DNA from: Dromiciops gliroides
Lineage: Eukaryota; Chordata; Mammalia; Microbiotheria; Microbiotheriidae
DNA length: 64,000 bases
Direction: 5' to 3'
NCBI RefSeq assembly: GCF_019393635.1
Contig: NC_057862.1
Span: 481,434,669 to 481,498,668 of the forward strand
In this document: positions 42,661 to 54,800 of the stretch, in pieces
How positions within the stretch are numbered: the stretch's first letter is position 1
How the letters are laid out: each line of letters begins with the position of its first letter
Notes under the pieces: generated by a model
The model's database searches: none
Told to the model about the DNA's origin: nothing
What the model saw: only the letters and a program-made list of their open reading frames with translations
Position numbers and translations under genes: made by a program

Positions 42661-44200
42661 AAGCTCAGGTGAAATATATCTGTTTTTCCTGTTGCATTAA
42701 TAGAGGGAAGATATCTAGAGTAAGGGAAGTCATAGTCCCAAAGTACGCTGCTCTGTTAAGATAATTACCAGAATAGTGTTTTAATTCTAGCTTCTACAAT
42801 TTTAAAATATTGAAAACCTTAAATATTTCCAGGACAAGATTGACATAAATTAAGAGTATAGTGCAGATCAATCTATTTATTAAAAAAAATGTTGGTGAAA
42901 GAGTGTGACATATTTAGACAAGAATGGAATAGAACTAGAGGGCCATAATTATATTCAAAAATTGTGAGACTCATCATATGGAAGAAAGTGTTAGATTTGA
43001 TGTGATTTATCATAGAATGAAGTGTAGGGACAATGACTGGAAATGTCATAAAGGGAAATTGCTGATTTAGAGCAACAAAAAGACAAACAGGAATAACTTC
43101 TTGCTCAGGATTACAGCAAATTAAAAGTATAATGTTCTGCCTTGAAAATACTTGAGGTTTGTAAAGAATCTAGGATATAGTACAGAAGATTCTTGTTCCA
43201 GGGGAAAAGTGTTTATACAGAATTTAAGGACTCTTCCAATTAGATGATAATGAGTCAATTCTGTAATCTATACCCTTTCTACACTCTGTCTCTAATGAAT
43301 TTATTTCATACATTTGGATTTTGAATATGAGTTTTCTTTAGCTCCATAACATACTCCACATTTTAAACATCAAGTTTACATAGCCATGGGATACAGTCTT
43401 AGGGTTATATAGTAGTCTAAATTTTATCCATGTGAAACCTTGTAATACTATAAGAAATTTTCACTATTAGGCTTCAGAAGATCAAGTGTCCCCAGACTCC
43501 CTATACACCTAGAGCTTAATGGTTGTTTCTGATAAGAATACCATAAAAATAGATAATATTCCCTAGAAATAGTTGAATAATAATGTTTTTATTTCATTAA
43601 TATGAGAAAATAATGAGATTTTATAATGAAGGTATTTAGAATGTGTGGATAATTGCCTTATGATGTGATGGCATTATTAAGACTAGGTCACCTATGGAAC
43701 TAATCATTTCTATATTCCACTCTAGATAATTAAATTAGTTTCTGAGTATTTTTTAGTAAAATAATGGTCTCCTTTCAATATCTCTTCTATAATGAGATCA
43801 ACATTAATATGATGAAACTCACGTTATTATAATATTTGACCAGTAAATCTTTTTAGTGTAGCAGAAGAGAACTTACATTATTAATCTCCTATTAAGTGTT
43901 TTGTTTGCTGAGGTTCAAGGTGTATAATAAATGGTAAATTATCCTCTTTTAGAGATATAACAAATGCTGGCTAATATCCAAAACACAGAAGAACTATTAA
44001 AATAAATGAATTAAGGTTTGATTTACTATTCTATTTTCTGGTTTAATTATTTATTTGTTTTAAGTATGATATTTGCCAAGCTTGCAGTAAAACAAAGTAT
44101 TTTTTCTAATGTGTCATTGTAAGATGAAGGAGACCTAACTTCTTTCAGACTATCCAGTGAAGTGTGGTCTCTTGAAGATCTTACAAAAAGAGAAAGACTT
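42661..44200. other. About 1.5 kb of AT-rich DNA without a recognised feature
   Basis: No repeat, RNA gene or plausible ORF. Confidence 0.45.
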
Positions 44201-44214
44201 TAATCATAGATCCT

Positions 44215-45590
44215 GGATTGTTACATATAGAGATAGTTTTTAACATTTGTTTTTATACTATTTCTACTTTCAAATTTTTCATCCTCCTTCCCCTCCCTCC
44301 CCCCTCCCCAAGACAGCAAGTAATTTGATATAGGTTATATATGTACAATCACATTAAACACATTTCTGAATTAGTCTTACTGTGAAAGAAGAATCAGAGC
44401 AGAAAGGAAAAACCTCAAAAAAGAAAAAACAACAGCACCAAAAACAGAAGAAATAGTATGGTTCCATCTGCCTCTGTGTTCCACAGTTCTTTTTTTTCTG
44501 GATTTGGAGAGCATTTTCCTTCATGAGTCCTTTGGAACTATCTTGTACCATTGTATTGCTGAGAAGAATCAAGTCTATCACAGCTGATCAACAGACAATG
44601 TTGATGATACCTGTGCACAATGATCTCCTGTTCTGCTCATCTCACTCATCATCAGTTCATGCAAGTCCTTCCAGGTTTCTCTGAAATTTGCCTGCTCATC
44701 ATTTCTTACAGCACAATAGTATTCCATTATATTCATATACCACAACTTATTCAGCCATTTCCCAACTGATGGGCAACCCCTCAATTTCTAATTCTTTGCC
44801 ACCACAAAAAGAGCAGCTATAAACAGTTTTGTACATGTAGGTAATTTCCCCTTTTCTATGTTTGCTTTGGGGGAAAAAAAAGAACCCTAATAGTGGTATT
44901 GCTGGGTCAAAAAGTATGCGCAGCTTTATAGACCTTTGGGCATAATTCCAAATTGCTCTCCAAAATGGTTGGATTAGTTCACAGTTCCACCAACAATGCA
45001 TTAGTGTTCCAATTTTTCCACAGCTTCTCCAACATTTATTATTTTCCTTTTTTGTTGCATTAGCCAATCTGATAGGTGTCAGGTGGTACCTGATAGTTGT
45101 TTTAATTTGCATTTCTCTAATCAATAGTGATTTAGAACATTTTTTCATATGGCAATACATAGCTTTGACTTCTTCATCAGAAAATTGCCTGTTCATATCC
45201 TTTGACCATTTCTAAATTGGGGAATGACTTGAATTGTTATAAATTTGATTTAGTTGCCTATATATTTTATAAATGAAGCTTTTATGAAAAGTACTGGCTA
45301 TAAAAATTGTTTCCCAGCTTTCTGCCTCCCTTTTAATTTTGGCTGCATTGCTTCTGTTTGTACAAAAACTTTTTAATTTAATGTAATAAAAATCATCCAT
45401 TTTGCATTTCACAATATTCTCTATCTCGTGTTTGGTCATAATCTCTTCTCCTTTCCAAAGATCTGAAAGGCAAAGTATTCCTTCCACTCCTAATTTACCT
45501 GTGGTATCACCATTTATGTCTAAATCATGTACCCATTTTGACCTTATTTTAGTATAAGGTATATGCCTAGTTTCTGTTGTGATTGTATGC
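44215..45590 (-). mobile_element. 5'-truncated L1, antisense
   Basis: 3' UTR (44215-44570, with the usual pyrimidine-rich stretch 44281-44310) and the last third of ORF2. No clear TSD was found. It is one of the less decayed L1 copies here. Confidence 0.9.
44578..45590 (-). pseudogene. L1 ORF2 C-terminal pseudogene
   Basis: Antisense frames read, N to C: IKLKSFCTNRSNAAKIKREA (45390-45330), ...HSPI, MNRQFSDEEVKAMYCHMKKC (45196-45137), RYHLTPIRLANATKKENNKC (45100-45040), GTLMHCWWNCELIQPFW (45015-44965), FDPAIPLLG, and WLNKLWYMNIMEYYCAVRND with ELMMSEMSRT at the end. This is the region behind the RT. Frames change at about 45200, 44880 and 44785. Confidence 0.87.
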
Positions 45591-45821
45591 TATTCTTAAG
45601 ATCAGATTAGTAAAATTCAAAACATATAATTTCATAACCTTGCAGGTTTTACTATCAATTATCCAGCTTCCCTTTTACCAAGAATTATATTAAAAATTGT
45701 GAAGTTCCTCAAATCTCTTAAAAATAAATCTTCTTTACCTAGGACCCTTTGTAATTGATTGCCAGTAGAACACTGGAGAGGCTAAACTTCATGAAAAAGT
45801 ACACAATTTGTTTCAAAAGGG

Positions 45822-45938
45822 AGAGAGACAGTCAAAGAGAGACAGAGACAAAGATATTGAGAGAGAAAGAGAAAGAGACAGAGACAGAGAGACAGAGAGA
45901 CAGCGACAGAGAACACAGAAAGAAACAGAGAGAGAGAT
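45822..45938. repeat. GA-rich (GAGACA)n-like low-complexity tract
   Basis: Purine-rich repeat built on gagaca/gagaga units. The RERQREKERDR-type ORF across it is only the repeat translated. Confidence 0.93.
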
Positions 45939-46443
45939 GCTTAATAGAAACTTCAAAAAAATGTGTGCTATTTTGTACTCAAATTAGTCAATTGTATCTT
46001 GGAACTCCTTGGTTTGGGTAGTTCCTTCCATGTTGCAGATTATAATCTATTCATACATCTTAATTCTGTTTGATGCATGTTAATATCCTATCATAAATTT
46101 GACACATAGGATCCACTCAAAATTATAGAAATATTATGTACTTTATATATTTATAAATCATTACAGTTGTAAAAATGGAGTATTTGGGGTTTGAAATGAC
46201 TATTACTCTGATAATTTAATGTCTATTTTTAATTTTTTGGCTCACACACTTCATTAAAATTCTTATTGGTTTCTCCTTTGTAATAAGTTGATAAAAATAA
46301 CCATACAACTTATGAAACAAACATACAAACCTTTTCAAAGTCACTATTTACTGAGAATATAGTAGCTAGCAACAAATATAAAAATATGAAATACCATTAA
46401 TTCAGAGAGGAGGATGGTAATCACTATATTTATTGGACCTATT
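45939..46443. other. No recognised feature
   Basis: AT-rich. Confidence 0.4.
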
Positions 46444-46455
46444 TGAGTCTATCTT

Positions 46456-46610
46456 TTTTTTTTTTTTTTTTTAGTGAGGCAATTGGGGTTAAGTGACTTG
46501 CCCAGGGTCACACAGCTAGTGAGTGTTAAGTGTCTGAGGCCGGATTTGAACTCAGGTACTCCTGACTCCAGGGCCGGTGCTCTATCCACTGCGCCACCTA
46601 GCTGCCCCCC
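46456..46610 (-). mobile_element. Marsupial SINE, best-preserved copy, 12-bp TSD
   Basis: T18 tail and a body close to what I take as the consensus. TSD TGAGTCTATCTT at 46444-46455 and 46611-46622. Probably the youngest SINE here; useful as the reference for comparing others. Confidence 0.96.
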
Positions 46611-46939
46611 TGAGTCTATCTTGATATAAGTTAAAGAATAAGTCTAAGTTTCTATGATTGGGGAGGGGGAGTAAACTGGTGGAGAATGAATCCTCATTTC
46701 ATAAGAGATTCAGGTGAAAAAAAAAAGTGTGACTGTTTATCCAGAAGAGAAAACTGTTAAAGTTGGAGTGGGGTAGAGGCGTGGAAGCTATATTCAAGCA
46801 TTTGAAAATATGTCATGTGGAAGAGGGATTAGTCTGGTTTTGTTTGATTCCCCAAATTTCACAACTTGAAAAAGTGGATAAAAGCTGCAAAAATTCAAAA
46901 CTGAACTGAATTTCTGGGTGGAAAGAAATCAAATCACTT

Positions 46940-47015
46940 CTAATCAATCAATGAATCAACAAATCTGTATTTAGTACCAGTTATATGCCAGGGCCATAGG
47001 TTTCCATAAGTGAAA
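46940..47015 (+). mobile_element. THER/L2-type short fragment
   Basis: 'caatcaatgaatcaacaaat' and 'agttatatgccagggccata', a common ancient SINE/LINE tail. Similar pieces lie near 48880-48950, 51062-51180 and 56140-56290. Confidence 0.5.
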
Positions 47016-48169
47016 TAAGTGGGCCTAACTGGTGGTGGATTCCCCTTCATTACTGATCTTTGAATAAAGACCAGATGTCCCTTTATTGGACATGGTTTAT
47101 CTTAGGGAGAGGTTGTACTTATTCTTCTCAATATTTCCTTCAGATTCTGAAATTCTATGACTATGCAATTCTGTAAAAACATTAGTACTACTATGACATT
47201 TTTCTCAACTGAAAGTATTTAGAAATGGGGGCAGGGGTAGTTCCTCTCATGCTACAGGGCACAACCTGTACCATGCCTTACTAGTATTTGCAATTCTTGA
47301 GATATTACCACTATACAGAGGTCTGCCAAATATGAAAAAGGAATTCCTTTCTCTTGTTTATTATAAGAATTCAGAGGACTACTAAACATTCAGGCTAGAT
47401 GTCATATCCTTTACTCCAGCTATGTTACTAATTCATATTTTTCCAATATGTTTAGGATGAGGCTTATTACGACATTCCACAGAATCCTTGGTAATATGTT
47501 ATAACATACCTGAAGCCATAAGTTATCCTTCCTTGTCCTTTTTGTTCACATGAAATTTTGGTTCTAAGATTATTGAGTGGCAGCTATGGTTCATTGGATA
47601 AAAGATTTTAATGGAGTAGGAATACATAGGACATAAATGTTATGTTATCAGATAAAATTCATTTAACCAATCAGGTCCCCAGGAAACTGAGAAAACATGT
47701 AATGTCTAAGTTGATCTTCTATATTAGTACAAGAGGTTTTCACACAAGACCAATGTAGATGAATCATAAGTCTGAAATTTATGGTATTATATAATTCACA
47801 GCCAAATTTAATAGCACCATGAGGAAAATATAGGGAAAAGTATCTTCAATGATAAATAGCATTTAATTATTGAAAGCCTTACAGGACACCCAGGAAAATG
47901 ACCATGTGACTTCTGCATTGCTTAAGCCTAATTGGCCTTCATTACTCGAAAATAGGGAAAAAAAATAACCTGCCAATTAAATAATCTGCTAAAATAACCA
48001 ACTGTGACTGAAGGGGTGGAGGTTGAATCAATGAAATCCTCACCATGAAAGCCCTGGAGAAAATTTCAATAGGTAGAATGAATAAAACGAGTTGGTAAAG
48101 ATGCCTCTATTAAAATTAATGTTCTGTGGTAAATGGAAGAAATGAAAGGTCTCTAGGTGAGATAAGAAT
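47016..48169. other. Mostly unrecognised, with one weak old SINE
   Basis: At 47574-47760, 'gtggcagctatggttcattg' and later text recall a very old + strand SINE. Otherwise nothing is recognised. Confidence 0.4.
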
Positions 48170-48420
48170 AATAGTAAAAACTGAATTTTATGTAGGACTT
48201 TAAGGATTGTAACAAAAATGTTAAAAATAACCTATAAGGTAGATATTATGGTTATCAAAACTATCTCAACTTTTCAGATAAAAAAAACAAGGTACATTTA
48301 AATTAAGCAACTTGCCCAGGAAAACACAACTAAGATATGTCAGTTTCAAGACCATCCCTGATACCGAGTCCAAAGTTGTATCTGCTATGGTATGGTGCCT
48401 ATGGTTTAGTACTCTGACAG
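48170..48420 (-). mobile_element. MIR-type SINE, antisense
   Basis: 'aacctataaggtagatatt', 'caacttttcagataaaa', 'aagcaacttgcccagga', 'gatatgtcagtttcaagacc'. This is the antisense MIR order. Confidence 0.72.
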
Positions 48421-49389
48421 TATCTATGCCAGAAATTAAAATAGACCTACTACAAAAATCTTCAGCGTGATTGAGTAAATAAATAATCTAATTAAAGGAA
48501 AGGAATGAAAACTCTTTGACAAGATTAAAAAAACAATCAGTAGTCTAAAAATAGATGGTGGGAAATTTCACAGAAAACAGAATAGTTCAGAAATGAACAA
48601 CACATATAAATATAATAAAAATTCATAAACATATATATATATATATGGAATTTAGCAAGATAACCTAAAATATTATTCTTCAGTGAAAAGACAATGAAAG
48701 AAAGAACTTACTTAAGTGTTTCTTTTAAAAATACTAGAAAAGTATTATAAAATTACAGTAAATTTTAGGTCAATAAAATCAATGAGCTCCTTCTAGAGAG
48801 GAACCGTAAATTCAGTCTGATCAGAAATATAGTTGACAAGTTTCAAAATGAATAATACCAGAAAAAGATATTTTATATAGTAAGCAAACACATATTAAGC
48901 CTGTATGGTTGTCAGGGTTTTGTGATAGATTTGGGGTGCAAAAATATGAATTTATTTCATTTATCTAATGTATTTATTATAAATATAACTTACCTACATT
49001 TTAACAAGGCATTTAATAAAATATCTCACTATTATTTTTATGATTAACATAAATATCTGCTAGATAGTAATAAAATTGACTAGATTCACATCAAGTTCTT
49101 ATTCTAGAGTCCTCAAAAGGTAGATGTTAATGATTCAATGGTTGTGTTCAAATGTCAGAATGGGAGATAGTCAATAGTGGAATTCCTTAAAGATTGTAAC
49201 TTGGCTTTGTACTAGTTAGCATTATATCAATAATTTCAATAAAGATATAGATGAATGATTCTCATATTCATGGATAAGCTAGTAGAGATAGTGTACATAT
49301 TAAATAACGAAGTCAGGATACCAAAAGATTGTGACAGTCTAGACTACTGGGTAAAAGATAAGATTAATTTCAAGAAACAAACAGGAGAA
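48421..49389. other. About 1 kb without a confident feature
   Basis: AT-rich. A weak THER/L2-like tail lies at 48880-48950 and a CR1-like phrase at 49200-49320. Confidence 0.4.
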
Positions 49390-51060
49390 TTTGAGAGCTT
49401 CTTCCCACTCACAACCTCAGTCATAATCTAATCTATTCAATATACAAAAGTAATCTCTTCTATAACATATGCAGGATGTTAGACTATCTCTTCCAGAAAA
49501 CTTCTAAAGAGGGAGAACCCACCACCTACTTAAGCAGTCTTTTTCCCTTTGGGGTACCTCTTCTTATTAGATATTTCCAACATTAAACCTAATTTTATCT
49601 TTATATAACATCAACACATTTATCTTATTTCTTTTCTCTGGGACTAAACACAAGTAGAGTATATTTTCCACATGAAAGTTATTCAAATTAATGGATTGAG
49701 CCATCATACCCCTCACCAAATATTCTTTTTTTTTCATCAGGTTAAATAAATACAATTAAATCCAGTACTCCTCATATAACAGAGATAAGGCCTTTTACCA
49801 TTCTGGCTGCCCAACTCTGGACATTCTCCATACTGTCAATGTCTCTTTTCAATCATGGTACCCATAAATAAAGGTAAAACTCCATATGACTTAAAATAAG
49901 AATAAGATATATTGTAACTATCCTCTCCCTCCTAATGAAAGCCATGACTCTTAATTCTGTTCAAGATCAAAATCATTATTATATGTACTACTTCACACTG
50001 GTTACTCATATTGAGCTCATAGACCACTAAAATACTAACTCGTTTTTTCCCCAAAATATCTTCTAATTATATTTCTTCTAGTTTGCACTTGTGAAATCAT
50101 TAGGGTGGTAGTTGGAACAGATTGCATGACTTGATCTTTAATCTGGATTTCACCTTACTAAATTCAGTGAAATTCCTGTGTCAAGATTCTTTTGTATATT
50201 GATTTTGCTGTTATGTTATCAGTCCTTTACATATTTATATGATCCTCAAATGAAGACATCATCTATGCCCTAATCTTATATACTTATATGAATATTAAGT
50301 AACAGAGGAGAAAGAAGAAATTCCTGGCATACTTCTAGGTACAGAACACTTGCTACATTAAAATTGAATCATTCATGATTGTATTTGAGTTTGCCTATCA
50401 TAAGGGGCTAAAATTCTAGCTATACTATCTAAAATCTAATGAGTGGTCACCAATAAATTATAAGCTTTAGCAAGAGTATTTAAGTGTTTAAGTACTTATT
50501 ACAGAGCATTAGGATCAGAGAGAAAGATAAAAATCTGACTATTTCTAAGAGACCCTATCATCTGACCCACCATGGTAAGGTCAGGAACCGAAAGAGACAG
50601 AACCCCTCCACCAGTGTCTGCTTCCTACTTCATGTCCCCCTCCCAGAAATGGGAGACTCCTCAAGTTGATTGGTTGGTGGCCTTGATAGACAGCACCCTT
50701 GAACAAACGTCACTTTCTGATGCTAAGGACCTTGACCACATGGCTTGCCCTCAGAGGCCTTCACCCCATGGTCGAACTTTTCTACAGTAAGTCTCCAGCA
50801 GGTGGCATAATTCCAATTGTTATACTATCTAGCAAATTATAAAACCATCTAATTTTATTATGTGCTTTTTTTCCTGCAGAAAAGAGTTTAAGCTATTTGT
50901 CAAAAGCTTTGCTAACATCTAGGTAAACTATAGCCACAACACTACCCTCAATAATTAGATTAGTAATCCTGTCAAAAGAAATAATGAGGATATCTGGCTT
51001 AACACATTTTTGATGAAGTCATGCTGTTCTTTCTAATCACTGCTTCCCTTCTTAGATATA
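49390..51060 (-). mobile_element. CR1/L3-like LINE 3' half, antisense
   Basis: The + strand carries antisense CR1-type sequence in the right order: 'ttaccattctggctgcccaa' and 'tctggacattctccatactg' (49796-49835), 'tgtcaatgtctcttttcaa', 'catattgagctcatagacc' (50005-50025), 'agtttgcacttgtgaaatc' (50080), 'tttgtcaaaagctttgctaa' with 'tctaggtaaactatagcc' (50896-50935), and 'gaagtcatgctgttctttc' (51014-51032). An unrelated insert sits at 50432-50820. Confidence 0.75.
50432..50820 (-). mobile_element. LTR-related insertion in the CR1/L3 relic
   Basis: Flanked by TATACTATCTA at 50421-50431 and 50821-50831. Antisense, its first ~110 bp (ACAATTGGAATTATGCC, CACCTGCTGGAGACTTACTG, GTGAAGGC) match the first part of the solo LTR at 22397. 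The rest differs. It looks like a relative of that LTR family, possibly truncated. The 50572-50790 open frame is a chance ORF inside it. Confidence 0.65.
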
Positions 51061-51189
51061 AAGCCATTTAAGTTAATAAGCAAACATAAACTAAGCCTTT
51101 ACTAATTTCCAGGCATTGTACTGTATTAGGGTTACAAAAAAGCACAAAAATTCCAAAGAAACAAAAATGTCCACCCCCTAAATTTTCTA

Positions 51190-51465
51190 ACATTCTGAAG
51201 AGTGACCTACCCCCCTTCTACATTTTTAGTCTTCTTACACTTTACTCTTCTATTTATACTCATCCATCCAGCAACACTGGCTTCCTCACTTTCCCACTAA
51301 GCTCAAGACATATTCTCTATGTCTGAGCTCAGGGAATTTTCTCTGTTCCCCATAGCTAGAGTACCCTCCCTCCTCCATTCTAACTACTGAACTTCCTGGT
51401 CTCCTTTAACTTCCAATTAGAAATATACCTTCTACAGGGATCCTTGCCCATTACCTTTTTTATAT
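51190..51465 (+). mobile_element. L2 3' coding/UTR fragment, sense
   Basis: 'ccatccagcaacactggctt', 'gagctcagggaattttctctg' (first 20 bases of that phrase), 'gagtaccctccctcctcc' and 'gatccttgcccattacc' follow the L2 3' order. Confidence 0.6.
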
Positions 51466-51469
51466 TACA

Positions 51470-52195
51470 TTATAATTTTTTTAACATTCATATTTTTGAG
51501 TTTCAATTTTTCATCCTTTTTGTCTGCAACCCACCATTGAAAAGACAAGTAATATGATACCCAATTCACATGTAAAGTGATGCAAAACACATTTCTATAT
51601 TAACTATGTTGTAAAGAAAAAAAAGGTTAAAATACATCAATATTCAATATTCACTAAAAGTTAATTAGTTTTCGCCGAGGTAGATCATATTTCTCAAAAT
51701 GAGCCTTTTGGAATTGTACTGGATTGATCATATTGATTAAAGTAGCTAAATCTTTCACTACTGGTTATCATGATAATATTACTAAATGTGTGCAATGTTC
51801 TGATTCTACCAATTTATCCTTCTATCAGTTCATATAAGTCAACCAAAGTTTTTCTGAAGTCATTGAACTCATCAATTCCTGTAGGATCACATTATATTCA
51901 ATTTTGTTATATGTGGGATGAATGAGAATGAAAAGTCAAGGATGATTCCTAGTTTTTGAACTTGTTGATTTTGTTAAAAAATTTCATTCAACCATTCCCC
52001 AACTGATGGACAACCTCTCAATTTCCAATTATTTGTCATCAGAAAAAGAGGTACCATAAGTGCTTTTTACATATTGGTCCTTTTTGTATTGCTTTGGTCA
52101 CTTTTGGATACAAAGTAATGATATTGCTCAAAGGCTATGCACACTTTTATAGCCCTTTTTGCATAGTTATACAGATTGAATGGATCATTTCACAA
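51470..52195 (-). mobile_element. Old L1 3' end, antisense, with an L2 patch inside
   Basis: 3' UTR and C-terminal ORF2 in antisense: 'gagccttttggaattgtact' (51700), 'caaccattccccaactgatg' (51990), 'tatgcacacttttatagcc' (52135). About 75 bp at 51903-51978 are not L1 and match antisense L2. Confidence 0.78.
51903..51978 (-). repeat. L2 patch inside L1
   Basis: 'tgtgggatgaatgagaatg', 'gtcaaggatgattcctag' and 'acttgttgattttg' match 53887-53955 at about 80% by eye. Confidence 0.7.
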
Positions 52196-52295
52196 TTAGG
52201 AGACTAAACTAGAGTGGTATCTGTATCAGTCAAAAGAATGAATTAGAGATATAATGGGGATAGAAATCACAAGATTTAGGCACTGATTAGACATG
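52196..52295 (-). mobile_element. L2 fragment, antisense
   Basis: 'taaactagagtggtatctg', 'gaatgaattagagatataa' and 'gggatagaaatcacaagatt' match 53790-53885 closely. Confidence 0.7.
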
Positions 52296-52545
52296 TGTAT
52301 GTATGTATGTGTGCATGTTTATATATGTATGTATATGTGTGTGGCTTGTTAACATATATATACATTTATATAAGCATCATATACACTATATGTAGTGTTC
52401 ATATATATGTAACTTATATGTACATATATGCATTTATACATTTATATATAAAATTTATATAGAGATAAGTACATATATATCTGTTCATGTATGTATACAC
52501 ATGTAAATTATGTATGTATGTATGTGTGTATGTATACATACATAT
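52296..52545. repeat. TATG/TA-rich low-complexity DNA
   Basis: Runs of gtatgtatgt, tatatacat and similar; part continues at 52690-52712. Confidence 0.92.
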
Positions 52546-52549
52546 TATC

Positions 52550-52680
52550 TCTCCTATTGGGTTGTATACTCATTGAAAGCAATGGATTATTTTTTGCATC
52601 TTTTTGTTTCCCTAGCACTTAGCATAGTTTCTATCACAAAATAGGTGTTTAATAAATGTTTATTGTTTGATATGCAACAA
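52550..52680 (+). mobile_element. L2 3' tail
   Basis: 'ttgtatactcattgaaagca', 'tttccctagcacttagcata' and 'aggtgtttaataaatgttta' form a good L2 end. Confidence 0.75.
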
Positions 52681-52715
52681 GTAGTGTGTTTGTATGTATG
52701 TATACACATACATAC

Positions 52716-53321
52716 TGTGTCATTTGAAATTATATGGGGGTACCTATCTCTGTCCCAAGTTTTAGGGACCTTAACTGGGGTTTCTAATGTATTGCTACTT
52801 AGAACTTAGAGACTTTAGCTTCAGTTTGGGGCATTAATCATTTATTAAAGCATATTAAATATGAGTAAAGAGAGAGCACATGACTCAGAAAGTTCAGAAG
52901 CCCCTTGTAACTAGGATAGAGGAGAGAGAGAGAGTAAGGCACATGGCTGCTACTTCCAAGTGCCAGGCCAAGAGAAAGCCTGAGAGAGCATAAGCTCTCT
53001 GCAGTCTGAAGGAGAGATGGCCCTTATATACTGCTTCAAGCTAATTGGCTAGCATCATTCAAATCTATTGGTTTACTGGACTTGAAGGTGGACCATGAGC
53101 AGTATGTGCTGAGGTCAGAGTCCAGAGGACAGACCCTCTGAGGGTAAAGGCTTTCAGTTAGGTGTGGTTTTAATCTCTATTGTCTCTATTCACAATCCAA
53201 GGACCAACTTGACTGACTCTGGGCTGGCCTTAAGAAGGTCAGGCAAGACTCCAGAGTTAGGCTCTTGATTGGGGGGGTGCTCCTCTGGGAACCCCAACAC
53301 CCATTATTTTCCCACAATACA
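52716..53321 (-). mobile_element. Solo LTR with 5-bp TSD, antisense, different family
   Basis: 606 bp from TG to CA on + (TGTGTCATTT...CACAATACA), TSD CATAC at 52711-52715 and 53322-53326. In antisense order it shows a CCAAT box (CTAGCCAATTAGC, near 53038-53050), a TATA box (AGTATATAAGGG, 53021-53032) and AATAAA (antisense TTTATT 52841-52846). These are the parts of a U3-R-U5 LTR. It has no visible similarity to the LTRs at 16267 and 22397, and no retroviral genes are adjacent. Confidence 0.85.
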
Positions 53322-53439
53322 CATACACACATACATGAATAGCATGTATTTATACATATGTTTGTTTTTGTGCGTATACACCCAGAGAAAATATTGAGCA
53401 AATATAAATATACTCAGAAATCATTAACAATTATAGAGA

Positions 53440-54480
53440 TGGGGAAAGGCCACTTGTAGAAATTTCCTTTTGAGTTGAGATTTGATAATATTCTAAATGT
53501 AGGGGGACAGAGAAATGCAATGCAAAGGCGCTGATAGAAAAGATAAAACTTTGTTTATGAAAAATAGCCAGGAGAGTAGAATACATGATGAGTAATGTTC
53601 AATGAGCTGCAATGGTTGCTTGGGGATATGTTATTAGGGATTTTAATGTAAAAAATGTGTTTTAAAATATTTTAGTCTTAGAGGTAATGAAAAGTCTCTA
53701 AAAGTGACTGAATAGGGATTATAGATACAAAAAAATTAGAATGGAGTTTTTGGGGAAAATCAACAAGAAGAGAATAGTGTCAGGAAACAATTAGAAGAAT
53801 AAACTAGAGTAGTATCTCTTTGAGTGGAGAGAATGAATTAGAGATGTAATGTGGATAGAAATCATGAGATTTAGCCACTGATTATATATGTGGGATATGT
53901 GAGAGTGAAGTTTCAAGGATGATACTTACTTTTTGAATCTTGTTGATTTTGAATATGGTTATTTCCATAACAGTAACTGAGAAGTTCAGAAGAGGAATAT
54001 CTTTTAATTGAAAGATAATGAATCCTGGGGGAAGCTAGATGACACAGTGGATAAAGTACCAGCCCTGGATTCAAGATGACCCGAGTTCAAATCTGGCCTC
54101 AGATACATGACACTAGCTGTGTGATCCTGGGAAAGTCACTTAACCCTCATTGCCCTGCAAAAACAAACAAACAAAAAACAAAAACAAAAGATCCTGATTC
54201 CTATTTTATGTATGCTTAGTCTGAGACAACTATCAAAATTCTATTCTGAAATGTACAATAAGGAATAGGTGACATAATACTGAAACTTATGAAGAAATCC
54301 AAGTGTATAAGGTGTAGATCCAGCTATCATCTATATAGAAAAGATAATTTTATCTAGGAGAACCAATGAACTCCCAAATAGGAGAGGGGGGTTCATGACA
54401 CAACTTTGGGGAATATCTGTAATTAGTATCTTATCAAACCCATCAAAAGAGAATGACAAGTGGTTTAAATAAAAAGAAAG
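53440..54480 (-). mobile_element. L2 ORF2 region, antisense, about 1 kb
   Basis: The longest L2 copy in the window. The + strand reads the antisense in order: 'gataaaactttgtttatga' (53540), 'tgaaaagtctctaaaagtg' (53688), 'gatagaaatcatgagattta' (53855), 'gtttcaaggatgatact' (53910), then after a SINE 'gacaactatcaaaattc' and 'caactttggggaatatctg' (54401). No frame survives. Confidence 0.65.
54028..54189 (+). mobile_element. Marsupial SINE
   Basis: Full-length, somewhat decayed, AAAC-rich tail. Short TSD AATCCTG (54021-54027) and GATCCTG (54190-54196). Confidence 0.9.
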
Positions 54481-54534
54481 TTAAAAAAAAAGACTTTTTT
54501 TTCAAATTAAGAAAATGATTGTATTTTTCTAATG

Positions 54535-54800
54535 GAGATAGCTAGTTGGGGAAGTTGATTAAGTGCTGGGCCTGAAGGTGGGAAGAACTAAATTCAAATG
54601 TTGCTTCAGACAATTATTTGCTATGTAAACTCGAGCAAATCACTTAGCCTGTGCTTGCCTCAGGTTCCTCAGCTATAAATTTGGAATAATGATAACACCT
54701 CTTAATTGTTGTATCAAATTAAGTAACATTTGTAAGGAATTTAATGGAGTACCTGGCAAATAGGAACTGCTTAAATATTTACTGTGTATTCATAGTTATT
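54535..54800 (+). mobile_element. THER1/MIR-type CORE-SINE
   Basis: 'gctagttggggaagttgatt', 'caaatcacttagcctgtgc', 'cctcaggttcctcagctata' and a LINE-like 3' end with 'ggagtacctggcaaatagg'. Confidence 0.72.
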
